Shown: positions 8,030 to 16,878, numbered from the stretch's first letter. The stretch: 32,340 nt of DNA from Micromonospora parastrephiae (GCF_016802865.1 NZ_JAEVHM010000052.1:1-32340), one strand, 5' to 3'. The notes: generated by a model not told the origin, from the sequence alone. Numbers and translations are program-made.

Positions 8030-11000
8030 GTGGCTACAGGCACGAGCGGAAACAGGCGGCGAAGACTGGCGATACCGACGTTGGTCGTCGCCCTGATCAC
8101 CGGTACCACCGGTGTCGCGGGATCGGCGTCGGCGGCCCCTGCGGGCACACCGGGCAACGGAGGCGGCGTCGGCTACTTCACCTCCGGGTTCGACAAGCGA
8201 GTCACCCTGACCGACGGGGCCGACCGCCGACCCGGCGGCAATCGCGCGGCGACCCCGAAGACAGCCGTGGACGAGACCGGCTCCGGTACGTACGTCGTCG
8301 AACTGGCCGAGGAACCCTTGACCACGTACGCCGGTGGCGTGTCCGGGCTGGCCCGCACCCGCCCGGCGGCGGGCAACCGGCTGGACGTGTCGTCGGCGCC
8401 GTCGCAGGCGTACCGCCGACACCTCGACGCGCAGCGGGCCGCCGTTGCCGCCGCGGCCCGGGTACAGGTCAACGCGGTCTACACGACCGCCTTCAACGGG
8501 TTTTCGGCAAAGCTGACCGCCCAGCAGGCGACCACGTTGCGGGCGGACAAGCGCGTCCGCGCCGTCACCGCGTCGCGGACGCTCGGCACCCCTGTGACGC
8601 CGCCGACCACGACGACCGCCGGCGCCCCGACACCCGCCGCCACCGCCGGGGCGGACCAGTCGGCGCAGCCGGGTATCGCCGGCCGGCCGGTCAAGCCCGG
8701 CCCCGGTACGGGCGTGGGCATGGTGATCGGCGTCCTGGACACCGGCATCTGGCCGGAGAGCCCGTCGTTCGCCAAGAAGATGTCCGCGCCCGCGAGCTGG
8801 CACGGCACCTGCCAGACCGGTGTGGCCTTCGTGGCCGAGCACTGCAACGGCAAGATCGTCGGCGCCCGGTACTTCGCCGACACGTGGCTCGCCGGCGGCG
8901 GCTCGGTGCCCGAGGGCGAGGTCCTGTCCCCTCGTGACATGGCCGGGCACGGCACGCACACCGCATCCACGGCCGCCGGTCTGCCGGTCTCCGACGTCAC
9001 CATCGACGGCCGGCGCTTCGATCCCATCTCCGGGGTGGCGCCGGACGCCCAGATCGCCGTCTACAAGGTGCTCTGGGGCGGCATGGGCTTCGACGCCGAC
9101 ATCATCGCCGGCATCGACGCGGCCGTCGCCGACGGCGTCCAGGTCCTGAACTTCTCGATCGGTTCCGATCTCGGCGACTGGGAGGCCAACACCCCCATCG
9201 GCGTCGCCTTCCTCAACGCCTCGCTGGCCGGAGTCTTCGTGGCGGCGTCGGCGGGCAACACCGGCATCGTGAGCGGAGCGATCAGTAACGCGGCGCCCTG
9301 GGTGACCACGGTCGGCGCGGCGGTGACGAACCTCGACGAGGCCACCATCAAGCTCGGCGACGGCACGAAGCTGGTCGGCGGGTCGCTGGACGCCCTGCCG
9401 GGTGGCGCCTCGCGGCCGATGGTCTTCGGTGAACAGGCCGGCTCGCCGGATCTGGGGGCCGTCTACTGCGAGCCCGGTAGCTTGGATCCCGCCAAGATCA
9501 AGGGCAAGGTGGTCGCCTGCGCGCTGTCCGACATGTTCGGCTCCGCCAACGAGATCAAGGCCAAGGGCGGGGCGGCGATGGTGGTGTTCGAGCCGGTCGG
9601 CAACTACCGGATCAACTCCATCTTCAACTTCCCGGTGGTCTACCTGCCGACCAAGAAGCAGGCCGGCACGTTGTTCAACTACCTGATGCGCCACCCCACC
9701 GACGCCACGGCGTCGTTGCGCACCGGCGGTGACGGCTCCAGCGTTCCGGGCGTACCCAGTGTGGCGGACTTCTCCTCCACCGGACCGGACAAGGTGGCCA
9801 CCGGCGTCCTCAAGCCGGACCTGGTGGCGCCGGGTGCGGACATCATCGCCGCGGTCTCACCGGCGGGCAACTTCGGGCGGCAGTACGACGCGTACTCGGG
9901 CACCTCGATGGCCTCGCCGTACGTGGCCGGAGCAGCGGCGGTCCTGCGCGCCACGCACCCGGACTGGACGCCGGGCCGGGTCGCCTCGGCGCTGCGGACC
10001 ACCGCGACCGACACCGTCGGCACCACCAGCCCGCTGGACCAGGGCAGTGGCTTCATCAACCTGGCCCGGGCCACCGATCCGGGACTGGCCATCGAGCCGA
10101 CCGCGGCGGAGCTGGTCACCTTCAGCGAGACGGCCCAGCCGGACGGAAAGGAACTCAACCTGCCGGCCATCTCGCTGCGCGAGTACGACGGCACCCGTCC
10201 GGTGACCCTCACGCGCACGCTCACCAATGTGGGCAAGGCGCGGGAGACCTACCGGTCGTCGGTGTCCGGCCTGCCCGGCATGAAGGTCACCGTCACCCCG
10301 GCGTCGGTGACGCTGGCGCCGGGGAATTCCGCGACGGTGACCATCACGCTGCGCCGCGGCAGCGCCCCCTGGGACCGGTACGTCACCGGGTCGATCACCT
10401 GGAAGGGCAAGGGGCACAGCGCCCGGATCCCGGTCGCCGCCCGCCCGTGGGGGATCAGCGCCCGGCCGTACGGTGACGACGGCGAGGAGTTCGGCCGGAT
10501 GACCAGCGGCTCCTTCGGCTTCGTCCAGCCGGGCTTCACCGGGCCGCTCGCCGGTCGCAGCACCGGTTACACGCCGATGCTGCGCACGTCGTACTCGATG
10601 CCGGCCGGCGTCTACGGCGGCGTCTTCGACCCGAGCGCCTCCGGCGTGAAGAAGGTCGACTTCACCGTGCCGGCGAACACCGCGGGCATCATCGTCGAAG
10701 CCGACACCGAAGACCCGAACACCAACCTCGACCTGTACCTGTACAAGGGCGACACCCTGGTCTACAGCAGTGACAGATACTGGACCAGCGCGGAGCAGGC
10801 GTACAAGTTCCTGCCCGAGCCGGGGCGCTACACGGCGTACGTGTTCGCGCAGGTGCCCGGTGGCCCGGTCGTCGACTTCGAACTGCGGCACGCCATCATC
10901 GGTCGTAACGCCAGGTATTCGCCTGCCACGCTGACGCTGCCGTCGACGACGGAACGCGGTCAGAGCGTCAACTTCACGTTGAAGCCGAACGGGCCGCTGC

Positions 11001-11095
11001 CCGAGGGCGACTTCTGGGCGTACACCGAGTACAACACCGACGGGACGATCATCCCGGGCAATCTCGTCTCCACCCAGCAGAGCGCCTGGCAGTAG
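8030..11095 (+). CDS. Secreted subtilisin-like serine protease (S8 family) with I9 propeptide and PA domain
   Basis: A 1021-residue exported peptidase. GTG 8030 is chosen over ATG 7997 because AAAGGAG lies just before it; a signal peptide with RRRR, a hydrophobic core and ASAAPAG follows. An inhibitor I9-like propeptide spans about 85-190. The catalytic domain has Asp237 (VLDTGIWPES), His307 (GHGTHTAS), oxyanion Asn410 (SAGNTG) and Ser626 (SGTSMASPYVAG). A protease-associated domain is inserted between Asn410 and Ser626. A fibronectin-III-like region follows (VTLTRTLTNVGKARETYRSS), then a C-terminal beta-rich pre-peptidase-like domain (VEADTEDPNTNLDLYLYKGD). The layout resembles plant-type cucumisin subtilases found in actinomycetes. 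It has its own upstream LacI-type site and a strong terminator after the stop. Confidence 0.95.
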   Translation: MATGTSGNRRRRLAIPTLVVALITGTTGVAGSASAAPAGTPGNGGGVGYFTSGFDKRVTLTDGADRRPGGNRAATPKTAVDETGSGTYVVELAEEPLTTYAGGVSGLARTRPAAGNRLDVSSAPSQAYRRHLDAQRAAVAAAARVQVNAVYTTAFNGFSAKLTAQQATTLRADKRVRAVTASRTLGTPVTPPTTTTAGAPTPAATAGADQSAQPGIAGRPVKPGPGTGVGMVIGVLDTGIWPESPSFAKKMSAPASWHGTCQTGVAFVAEHCNGKIVGARYFADTWLAGGGSVPEGEVLSPRDMAGHGTHTASTAAGLPVSDVTIDGRRFDPISGVAPDAQIAVYKVLWGGMGFDADIIAGIDAAVADGVQVLNFSIGSDLGDWEANTPIGVAFLNASLAGVFVAASAGNTGIVSGAISNAAPWVTTVGAAVTNLDEATIKLGDGTKLVGGSLDALPGGASRPMVFGEQAGSPDLGAVYCEPGSLDPAKIKGKVVACALSDMFGSANEIKAKGGAAMVVFEPVGNYRINSIFNFPVVYLPTKKQAGTLFNYLMRHPTDATASLRTGGDGSSVPGVPSVADFSSTGPDKVATGVLKPDLVAPGADIIAAVSPAGNFGRQYDAYSGTSMASPYVAGAAAVLRATHPDWTPGRVASALRTTATDTVGTTSPLDQGSGFINLARATDPGLAIEPTAAELVTFSETAQPDGKELNLPAISLREYDGTRPVTLTRTLTNVGKARETYRSSVSGLPGMKVTVTPASVTLAPGNSATVTITLRRGSAPWDRYVTGSITWKGKGHSARIPVAARPWGISARPYGDDGEEFGRMTSGSFGFVQPGFTGPLAGRSTGYTPMLRTSYSMPAGVYGGVFDPSASGVKKVDFTVPANTAGIIVEADTEDPNTNLDLYLYKGDTLVYSSDRYWTSAEQAYKFLPEPGRYTAYVFAQVPGGPVVDFELRHAIIGRNARYSPATLTLPSTTERGQSVNFTLKPNGPLPEGDFWAYTEYNTDGTIIPGNLVSTQQSAWQ

Positions 11096-11110
11096 TTCCT
11101 GACGGAGCGT

Positions 11111-11134
11111 GGGCGGCGCCGTCGGGCGCCGCCC
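11111..11134. terminator. Hairpin between convergent subtilase and lipoprotein genes
   Basis: GGGCGGCGCC and GGCGCCGCCC form a perfect 10-bp GC stem around a four-base loop GTCG. It sits midway between two convergent stops (11095 and 11144) and lacks a T-tract in either direction, as is common in actinomycetes. It probably terminates both genes. Confidence 0.8.
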
Positions 11135-11143
11135 CACCTTCCG

Positions 11144-11911
11144 CTAACGCTGCCAGGCGTCGATGGCCTTCACGCCGTCGCGCACGCTCCGGTCCAGGAT
11201 GGTCGGGTTGCCGCTGCTGCCCTCCCAGCCCTGGTCGTGGAACACGGTCACCGCCCCGTCGACCCGGGCCACGGCGATCTGGGCGGAGGAGTCGCCTCCG
11301 CTACGCTCGCCGTTCAGGCTGGTGGCGGCCCACGTGCGGGTCACCAGCAACGCCTCGTCCCCGACACCGGGCAACGTCTCGCTCTTGACCGTGACAGGGT
11401 TGCCGCCCTGGTCGTACGAGGGGCACGCCTGCACCGCGGCGCGCAGGCGTCGCAGGTAGTCCGAAGCGCCGTCACCCTCGAAGGCGAAGATGGTCTGGTG
11501 GATCATGCCCTGCGGCACGTTGCTGTCGGGCTCGCCGGCCTTCTTGTAGGTCACCGTCATTGCCGCGCTCGCGGTGACCTGTCGGCCTCCGGTGCCGAAC
11601 TCGTTGGCACACAGCTTCGGTAGGGCCTCGGTGACGGGCGTCGGGCGGCGGGGGGACTTCCGCAGTTCGGCAGGCAGCTCGACGAAGGCCGACGTGGGGA
11701 CGGTGACCGGCGCGCTGGCGCTCGCGGATGGTTCCCCGGTCGGGCTCGGGGTGGCCGCCGCGGTCGTCGGCGACCCGGTCGACGACGCCGAGTCGGGCAC
11801 GTCTCCACCCGTCGTGCAGGCGGTGCTCAGCGCGACGGTGCCCAGCAACGGCAGGATCAGCCGGAGCACCCGTGGCGCTCGGGCGGTGGGTGGCGCAGCG
11901 TACCGGCTCAT
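11144..11911 (-). CDS. Lipoprotein with Ser/Thr/Pro-rich linker and a sensor-like extracellular domain
   Basis: A 255-residue exported lipoprotein. The N-terminus carries basic residues, a hydrophobic core and the lipobox LSTAC (Cys32). A low-complexity Ser/Thr/Pro/Ala linker of about 40 residues follows, then a folded domain of ~175 residues with two further cysteines (KLCANEFG and QACPSYDQGG) that could form a disulfide. The domain is reminiscent of PknH-like extracellular sensor domains, with SETLPGVGDEALLVTRTW near the middle, but the similarity is by style only. The start has a GAGGGGGAAAC ribosome binding site. The gene overlaps nothing; the CoaD-like remnant lies 54 bp upstream on the same strand. 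The function is unknown. Confidence 0.85.
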   Translation of the reverse strand: MSRYAAPPTARAPRVLRLILPLLGTVALSTACTTGGDVPDSASSTGSPTTAAATPSPTGEPSASASAPVTVPTSAFVELPAELRKSPRRPTPVTEALPKLCANEFGTGGRQVTASAAMTVTYKKAGEPDSNVPQGMIHQTIFAFEGDGASDYLRRLRAAVQACPSYDQGGNPVTVKSETLPGVGDEALLVTRTWAATSLNGERSGGDSSAQIAVARVDGAVTVFHDQGWEGSSGNPTILDRSVRDGVKAIDAWQR

Positions 11912-11965
11912 GTTTCCCCCTCACCTCTACCCGAGCAGTTCCCTGCGACGAGCCGGCGGAAACGA

Positions 11966-12300
11966 TCAGCGCCCCAGCGTGCGCGCCACGGTCGACGACA
12001 CGGCGGCCAGTTCGGGCTGCGCGGGCAGGAACACAGTCGAAACACCCAGCGACTGGTCCATCGCGGCGAGCTGGTGCTCGTATCGAAGATCGGTGGTGTT
12101 GCGTACGCCTCGGACGATCACTCCCACGTCGTGGCAGCGGCAGTACGTTCAACCCGTTCCAGGCCACAACGGTGACGGACGTCCACTCGACCGGCAGGAC
12201 CGCACGTGCAGCGGCCGCCCGCCGTACTTCGTCGGTGCCCGGACGCTTGCTGCTGTTGACCGCGACCAGCTCGAAGCTGCCGGGGGTAGACGGCTCGCAT
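11966..12300 (-). pseudogene. Degraded CoaD-like (pantetheine-phosphate adenylyltransferase family) gene remnant
   Basis: Reading the minus strand from ATG 12300 gives MRAVYP, then a frame change restores PGSF, the start of the CoaD nucleotidyltransferase fold. A few residues later comes LVAVNSSKRP, so the stretch that should carry the T/HxGH ATP-binding motif is missing. After SVTVVAWNGL a further frame change leads into CRCHDVGVIVRGVRNTTDL, YEHQLAAMDQSLGVSTVFLP and AAVSSTVARTLGR, then TGA at 11966-11968. These match CoaD helices and the ISSS-like motif. Two frame changes plus loss of the catalytic motif make it non-functional as read. It starts 17 bp after the DUF6817 stop and was probably its operon partner. 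It cannot be the cell's essential coaD, which must lie elsewhere. Confidence 0.65.
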
Positions 12301-12317
12301 GCGTACGCGTCCGGGTG

Positions 12318-12851
12318 TCACGCCCCCAGGACCCGCTGCGCGTCCTGGATGACCGGTGCCGAGGCCGCCGGGGCCCAGGAGGCGAACAGTGCCCGGAAGT
12401 AGGCGCCGTGCCGCTCGGCCACCGCGCGATCGTGCTCGATGACGTCCAGTTCGTTGACGATGCTCAGGTCGATGAGCGACCGACGTCGAGCCCCACTCGT
12501 CGTTCTCACCTGACCCACGAACCGGTCGAACACCTGGCCGGTCGTGGCCAGCTCCCGCCAACTGCGTTCCCGGTCGCAGGCGCCGTACAGATAGACCAGC
12601 TCCTCGGCGTCAGCGCCGATCAGATCCCGCAGGACCGCACGATCGGCCCGATCGAGCAGGGTTCGGTCGAACCCGTCGGTGCCGTAGACGGCGTGGGTGA
12701 GGCCCGCGGCCTGTACGTCGCCGTCGCAGCCGAGCGCGGCGAGTCGCTCGCTGACGCGACACAGGTGGGCGTACAGATTGCCCCCGGGATGCGCGATCTG
12801 CTCAGCGCCCAGGTCGCGGAGCCAGACCCGAACGGCGGTGTCGGTGCACAT
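12318..12851 (-). CDS. DUF6817-like protein
   Basis: A 177-residue soluble protein starting at ATG 12851. Conserved-looking features are HPGGNLYAHLCRVSERLAAL near residues 20-40, AGLTHAVYGTDGFDR near 50-65, and a C-terminal LIDLSIVNELDVIEHDRAV. The spaced histidines (HPGGNLYAH, LTHAVYGT) suggest an HD-domain-like helical metal site, but the activity is unproven. I assign it to the DUF6817 group by these motifs from memory, not by a search. It is followed after 17 bp by the CoaD-like remnant. A nucleotide-related role is only an inference from that pairing. Confidence 0.75.
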   Translation of the reverse strand: MCTDTAVRVWLRDLGAEQIAHPGGNLYAHLCRVSERLAALGCDGDVQAAGLTHAVYGTDGFDRTLLDRADRAVLRDLIGADAEELVYLYGACDRERSWRELATTGQVFDRFVGQVRTTSGARRRSLIDLSIVNELDVIEHDRAVAERHGAYFRALFASWAPAASAPVIQDAQRVLGA

Positions 12852-13086
12852 GTCCTGACTGTAAGTATCGGCTGCCGGAACTCGCTGCCCCCGTGTGTGG
12901 GCAATATGTCACAGCGCCGTGGCTGCGTTTCGCTCAGGTGGGCATTGCCGACACGAAGATGCCGATGACCGCGACAGGCCCCCGATCGGCCTCCGGGCAC
13001 TGACACGCGTTCCCCCGGACGTCTGGCGGCGCGAGGCGATGTCGCATTCGGTCTCGCCCCGCCCTCAGCGGACCGCAGGGGGAGAG

Positions 13087-13127
13087 CTTGGACGGTTTCC
13101 GTTCGGACCGAACCGAAACCGTCCAAG
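13087..13127. terminator. Twenty-base inverted repeat downstream of the ThuA fusion gene
   Basis: The arms 13087-13106 and 13108-13127 are complementary at 19 of 20 positions with one base between them. In RNA it would form a long hairpin with a short terminal loop. No T-tract follows on the minus strand. It may be a second terminator or insulator before the DUF6817 gene, or a protein-binding palindrome. Confidence 0.6.
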
Positions 13128-13166
13128 ATCTGCTCGGTCAGCGGCTCCGCAGGGCCGTCTCGGCGG

Positions 13167-13193
13167 GGCGGACGGGGTTTTGGCCCGCCCGCC
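13167..13193 (-). terminator. Terminator hairpin immediately after the ThuA fusion gene
   Basis: The arms 13167-13176 and 13184-13193 pair at nine of ten positions (GGCGGACGGG with CCCGCCCGCC) around a seven-base loop. It begins 12 bp beyond the stop at 13205 in the direction of transcription. Confidence 0.65.
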
Positions 13194-13204
13194 ACCGACC
13201 GACA

Positions 13205-16200
13205 TCAGCTGACCGTGACGATCAGGTTGAGTGAGCGGGTCTCCCCGCTGGTGTAGGTGACCGTCACCCGGGCGGTGAAGGTCCCCTTGCGGGGATAGCT
13301 GTGACTCGTCGACCGCAGGGTCGCGGAGTGCGCGACGGTGCTGTTGTCACCGAAGTCCCACGCGTAGTCGGTGATGCTCTGCCCCGACGGTGCCGTCGCG
13401 GTGGCGGTCAGCGTGGTGGTCAGCGGCGCGGTGCCGCTGGCCGGGTTGGCCGCGAGCGACAGCGTTCCGCCGGGTTCCTGTTTGACGCCGGCCCCGTTGA
13501 ACCGCAGCCAGTCCAGCGACAGCAGGTCCGGGGTGCCGCCGGCCTGGGCGGCGTTGACGAACTTCGCGTACAGGGTGGTGGTGCCGGTGGGTTTGTTGGT
13601 CAACGTGACGGTGGGCGAGACCAGGTTGTCCCACCCGCCGGTCGACCCGATGGTGGCCCGACCGATCAGGGTGCCGGTGGGTGAGCCGGTCCGCAGCTCG
13701 ATGTCGCCGCCGAGCCCGCCGTTGGTCACGCCGATCGTCACCGAGCCGATGTTGCGCAGGTCCACCGGCCCGTACGCCACCCAGTCGTTGTGGTCGACGT
13801 CGCCGAGCCGCTTGCCGGCTCGGGCGGTGGCCCGGTCGTTCACGACCAGGCCGAACTGGCCGCTGAAGTGCTCGGCCTCCTTGCTCTTGGGCTGCAACTG
13901 GACCCGGGTCGAGCCGGTCAGCGCCGGTACGCCGGCCGCGCCACCGTCGGTGTACTGCGCGGTGATCAGCGTGTAGAGGTTCTGCCCCGGTCCGTGCCCG
14001 TCACCGGCGTCCGCCTCCGTGGCGAGCAGCCCCGAGCAGCCGGTGTAGACGTCCAGCGGGTGGGCGTGCGAGTCGTGGCCGAGCTGCGTCTGCACGGTCA
14101 CCTTGGCGCAGTCGATGGTGGCGTCCTCCGGGTCGGTGACCGTCACCGTGTACGGAATCTTGTCGCCGAAGTCGAAGAACCCGCCGTCGGGCACGGTGAT
14201 GGTCACCGTCGGTCGGGTGTTGCCGACCACCACGTCGGTGACCGTGGTGGCGGTCAACCCGTTGCCACTGTTGCGCACGGTCAGCCGGGCGGTGTGCTTT
14301 CCGGCGGTCGAGTAGGTGTGGCTCGGGTTGGCGGCGGTGGAGTCGGTGGTGCCGTCGTTGGTGAAGTCCCAGGCGTAGCTGAGCGTTGACCCGTCACCGG
14401 CTGCCGTGCCGGCCGAGGAGAACGCCACCGTCAGTGGCGTGCGTCCGCTGTCCGGGGTGGCGGCGATCTTCACGCTCGGCGGCCTGCCGTTGGCCACGTA
14501 GTCGATGCGGTAGATGCCCGCGCCAGCGTTGCTGCCACCGCGACCGCTTCCGGTGCCCTCGCCGAAGTCGATGACGTAGAGCGACCCGTCCGGGCCGAAC
14601 TCCGCCTCGAAGGGCTGGATCCAGCTCATGTTCTCGAAGATCCCGTTGATCGACTGGAGGTCACCGACGGCGGTCGGACCGAAGCGCGCGTTGCTGAAGG
14701 TCTGCGCCGTCTTGTGGATGGAGAGTGTCTTGAACCACCTGCGGGTGAGCTCGTACGTGATCCACTTTCCCTCGAAGTACTCCGGGAACTTGGTGGTGCG
14801 GGTGTTCGCCGGATCGTAGTCGTAGACCGGCCCGCTCATCGGCCCGCCACCGCCGGTGCCCAGCTCCGGGAACTGGCTGGAGGCGGAGTACGCGTACCAG
14901 ACCAGCGCCGACTTCGCCGCCGGCAGGGTGGTGAGGCCGGTGTTGTTGGGGGAGTTGTTCGACGGCGCGGCGCAGTTGAACTTGGCCCCGGAGGTGCTGG
15001 TGGCGAAGTCGTAGTCGTTGAACGGGATGTTGTTGCCCACGCAGTACGGCCAGCCGTAGTTGCCGGCGGTGGTGATCCGGTTGAACTCGACCGTCCCCTC
15101 CGGACCCCGGTTGGCGTCGGCGGCGCGGGCGTCCGGCCCGTAGTCGGCGACCAGCACCGCGTTGGTCTGCGGCTCGATGGTGATCCGGAACGGATTGCGC
15201 ATGCCCATCGCGTAGACCTCGGGCCGGGTCTTCGCGGTGCCGGCCGGGAAGAGGTTGCCGGTCGGGATGGTGTACGTACCGTCGGCCTGCGGGGTGATCC
15301 GAAGGATCTTGCCGCGCAGGTCGTTGGTGTTGCCGGCGGTGCCCTGGGCGTCCCAGGCGGCGCGGCCGGCTCGCTCGTCGATCGGGGTGTACCCGCTGGA
15401 GGCGAACGGGTCGGTGTTGTCGCCGATCGCGGCGTAGAGCCGACCGGCCGCGTCCATGGCCAGCGATCCGCCCATGTGCGAGTTGGCCCGACCCTCGCCG
15501 CGGTAGGTGGGGATGGCCAGCAGGCGCTTCTCCGAGGAGAGCGCGACGCTGTTGTTGGCGACCGTGAACCGGGACAGGTTGAGCTGTTTGAGGGTCTTGT
15601 CCGACCAGAGCAGGTAGACCCAGCCGTTGCTGGCGAAGTTGCGGTCCAGGGTCATGCCGAGCAGCCCGTCGGACTGGTCGGTCATCGCCGACGTGTACGC
15701 GAAGTCCAGCAGCGTGGTGACCTGGAGGGTGTCGGAGTTGACGACCTTCAACGCGCCGGTGCGCTGGATGTAGTAGACCTTCCGGTCCGGCGCGACGGCC
15801 AGCTCGAACGGGTCGGCGAGGTTCTCGGTGACCAGCCCCACCCGTTCGAAGGTGCCGGTCTCGGTGGCCGAGCAGTCGCCGGCGACCGCGCCGGCGGCCC
15901 ACTCGATGCCGTAGCGCAGGTGCTCCAGGAACGTCGGCGTGCTGAACTGGGAGCTGGCGTGCCCGCCGGCGGTGAACCAGGACCGGCCGCCGTCGTAGCG
16001 CTGACACCAGGAGTACGCGTGGTCGACGCCCTCGTCCAGGCCGTTGATCCCGTCGCGCACCTTGATCTGCGCGAGGGTGTGCACGTTGCCGGTCGGGTTG
16101 GTCCGCCAGTTGTACCACTCCTCGCTCTGTTCCCAGAGCTCCGGCAGGTTGCGGGTGGAGGGATGCGCGCGGTCCAGCACCTTCACCGGGCCGGGGAAGG

Positions 16201-16664
16201 TGCGCCGGTGGCGGAGAAGTCGGGGTGATAGTCGAAGATGGTGCCGACCAGGCCCTCGTACCACGGCCAGTCACGTTCGCTGGCCGAGGCGGCGTGCAGG
16301 CCGGCCCAGCCGCCGCCGTTGCGGATGAACGTCTGCAACGCGGCCCGCTGGCTGGCGTTGAGCAGGTCACCGGAGGCGGGGGTGGAGTTGGTGTTGTTGA
16401 ACACCAGGGCGTCGAAGGTGGCGAGGTTGGCGTCGGTGAACGCACCCGCGTCGGTGGTGGCGACCACCTCGAAGTTGTTCGCGGCACCGAGTTGCTGGAT
16501 GGCGGCGACGCGGCCGGGATCGAGTCGTGGTAGAAGTTCGTGATCTTGGAGAAGACCAGCACCCGGAAGCGGGGGGCGGCCTCGGCGGGCAGGGCGGTGG
16601 TGGTGCTCAGCACGGTGGCGATGGCGAGCAGGATGAGGCCGAACGCGCGGAGGTGTCGGGGCAT
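13205..16664 (-). pseudogene. Secreted ThuA / sugar-dehydrogenase beta-propeller / PKD / carbohydrate-binding fusion, broken by two one-base frameshifts
   Basis: ATG 16664 (ribosome site GGGAG) begins a signal peptide ending AEAA. A ThuA domain follows (RVLVFSKITNFYHDS, then FIRNGGGWAGLHAASASERD). Next come a PQQ-type glucose/sorbosone dehydrogenase propeller (DQSDGLLGMTLDRNFASNG, AMGMRNPFRITIEP, NYGWPYCVGNNIPF), a PKD domain (SYAWDFTNDGTTDST), a CBM6-like domain (DHNDWVAYGPVDLRNIGSV) and a final PKD domain (ITDYAWDFGDNSTVAHS). The frame is lost near 16509 (missing C/G in IPAA-VAAIQQLG) and near 16200 (missing G/C in SATGAP-FPGPVKVLDRAH). Repair gives ~1153 residues. From 16183 to the end the propeller and the rest are one intact frame. 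It probably binds and oxidises sugars at the cell surface. Its promoter carries the same operator type as the ABC cassette. Confidence 0.88.
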
Positions 16665-16695
16665 GTGGGCGCTCCCTGTCGGACGGTGAGGGGCG

Positions 16696-16707
16696 GAAAG
16701 CGCTTTC
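16696..16707. promoter_or_regulatory. Perfect LacI-type operator downstream of the ThuA-fusion promoter
   Basis: GAAAGCGCTTTC is a 12-bp perfect palindrome with a central CG. It lies between the predicted transcription start (near 16715) and the ATG at 16664, where bound repressor would block elongation or initiation. Confidence 0.6.
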
Positions 16708-16721
16708 TCGCTGCCCGCATC

Positions 16722-16751
16722 ACGGTACTGACAGCCAGTGACGACCGTCAA
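16722..16751 (-). promoter_or_regulatory. Predicted promoter of the ThuA fusion gene
   Basis: On the minus strand TTGACG (16751-16746) and TACCGT (16727-16722) are 18 bp apart, a good housekeeping-type promoter. It is flanked by operators at 16759-16774 and 16696-16707. Confidence 0.55.
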
Positions 16752-16758
16752 TAGCTCA

Positions 16759-16774
16759 AGGTAAGCGTTTTCCT
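16759..16774. promoter_or_regulatory. LacI-family operator upstream of the ThuA-fusion promoter
   Basis: AGGTAAGCGTTTTCCT is an imperfect inverted repeat that matches the operator core at 232-247 (AGGAAAGCGTTTGCCT) at 14 of 16 positions. The following TGATCCG is also the same at both places. It lies eight bases upstream of the -35 box. Confidence 0.6.
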
Positions 16775-16878
16775 GATCCGACGGCGGGGGTCTCGACCGC
16801 GTCGGCCCGGGCCGAAACGGGGTCACCGCGCCGACGGTCTTCGCCTACGCTGTCTTCCGGTCGACCTGGGGAGGTCTC

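Larger units (their letters stand above)
12852..13204. other. Intergenic region of 353 bp with two large inverted repeats
   Basis: No convincing coding frame is present. The part nearest the DUF6817 gene (12852-13080) should contain its promoter, but I could not assign hexamers with confidence. The part nearest the ThuA fusion gene holds two strong hairpins (13087-13127 and 13167-13193) that probably end that transcript. Confidence 0.6.

Noticed and set aside
11966..12300. Essential coaD gene
   Set aside because: The ATP-binding T/HxGH region is missing and the frame changes twice, so it cannot supply the essential enzyme.
14714..16228. Plus-strand 504-codon open frame
   Set aside because: Antisense shadow of the ThuA fusion gene, with very high Gly/Val/Arg and no recognisable motif.
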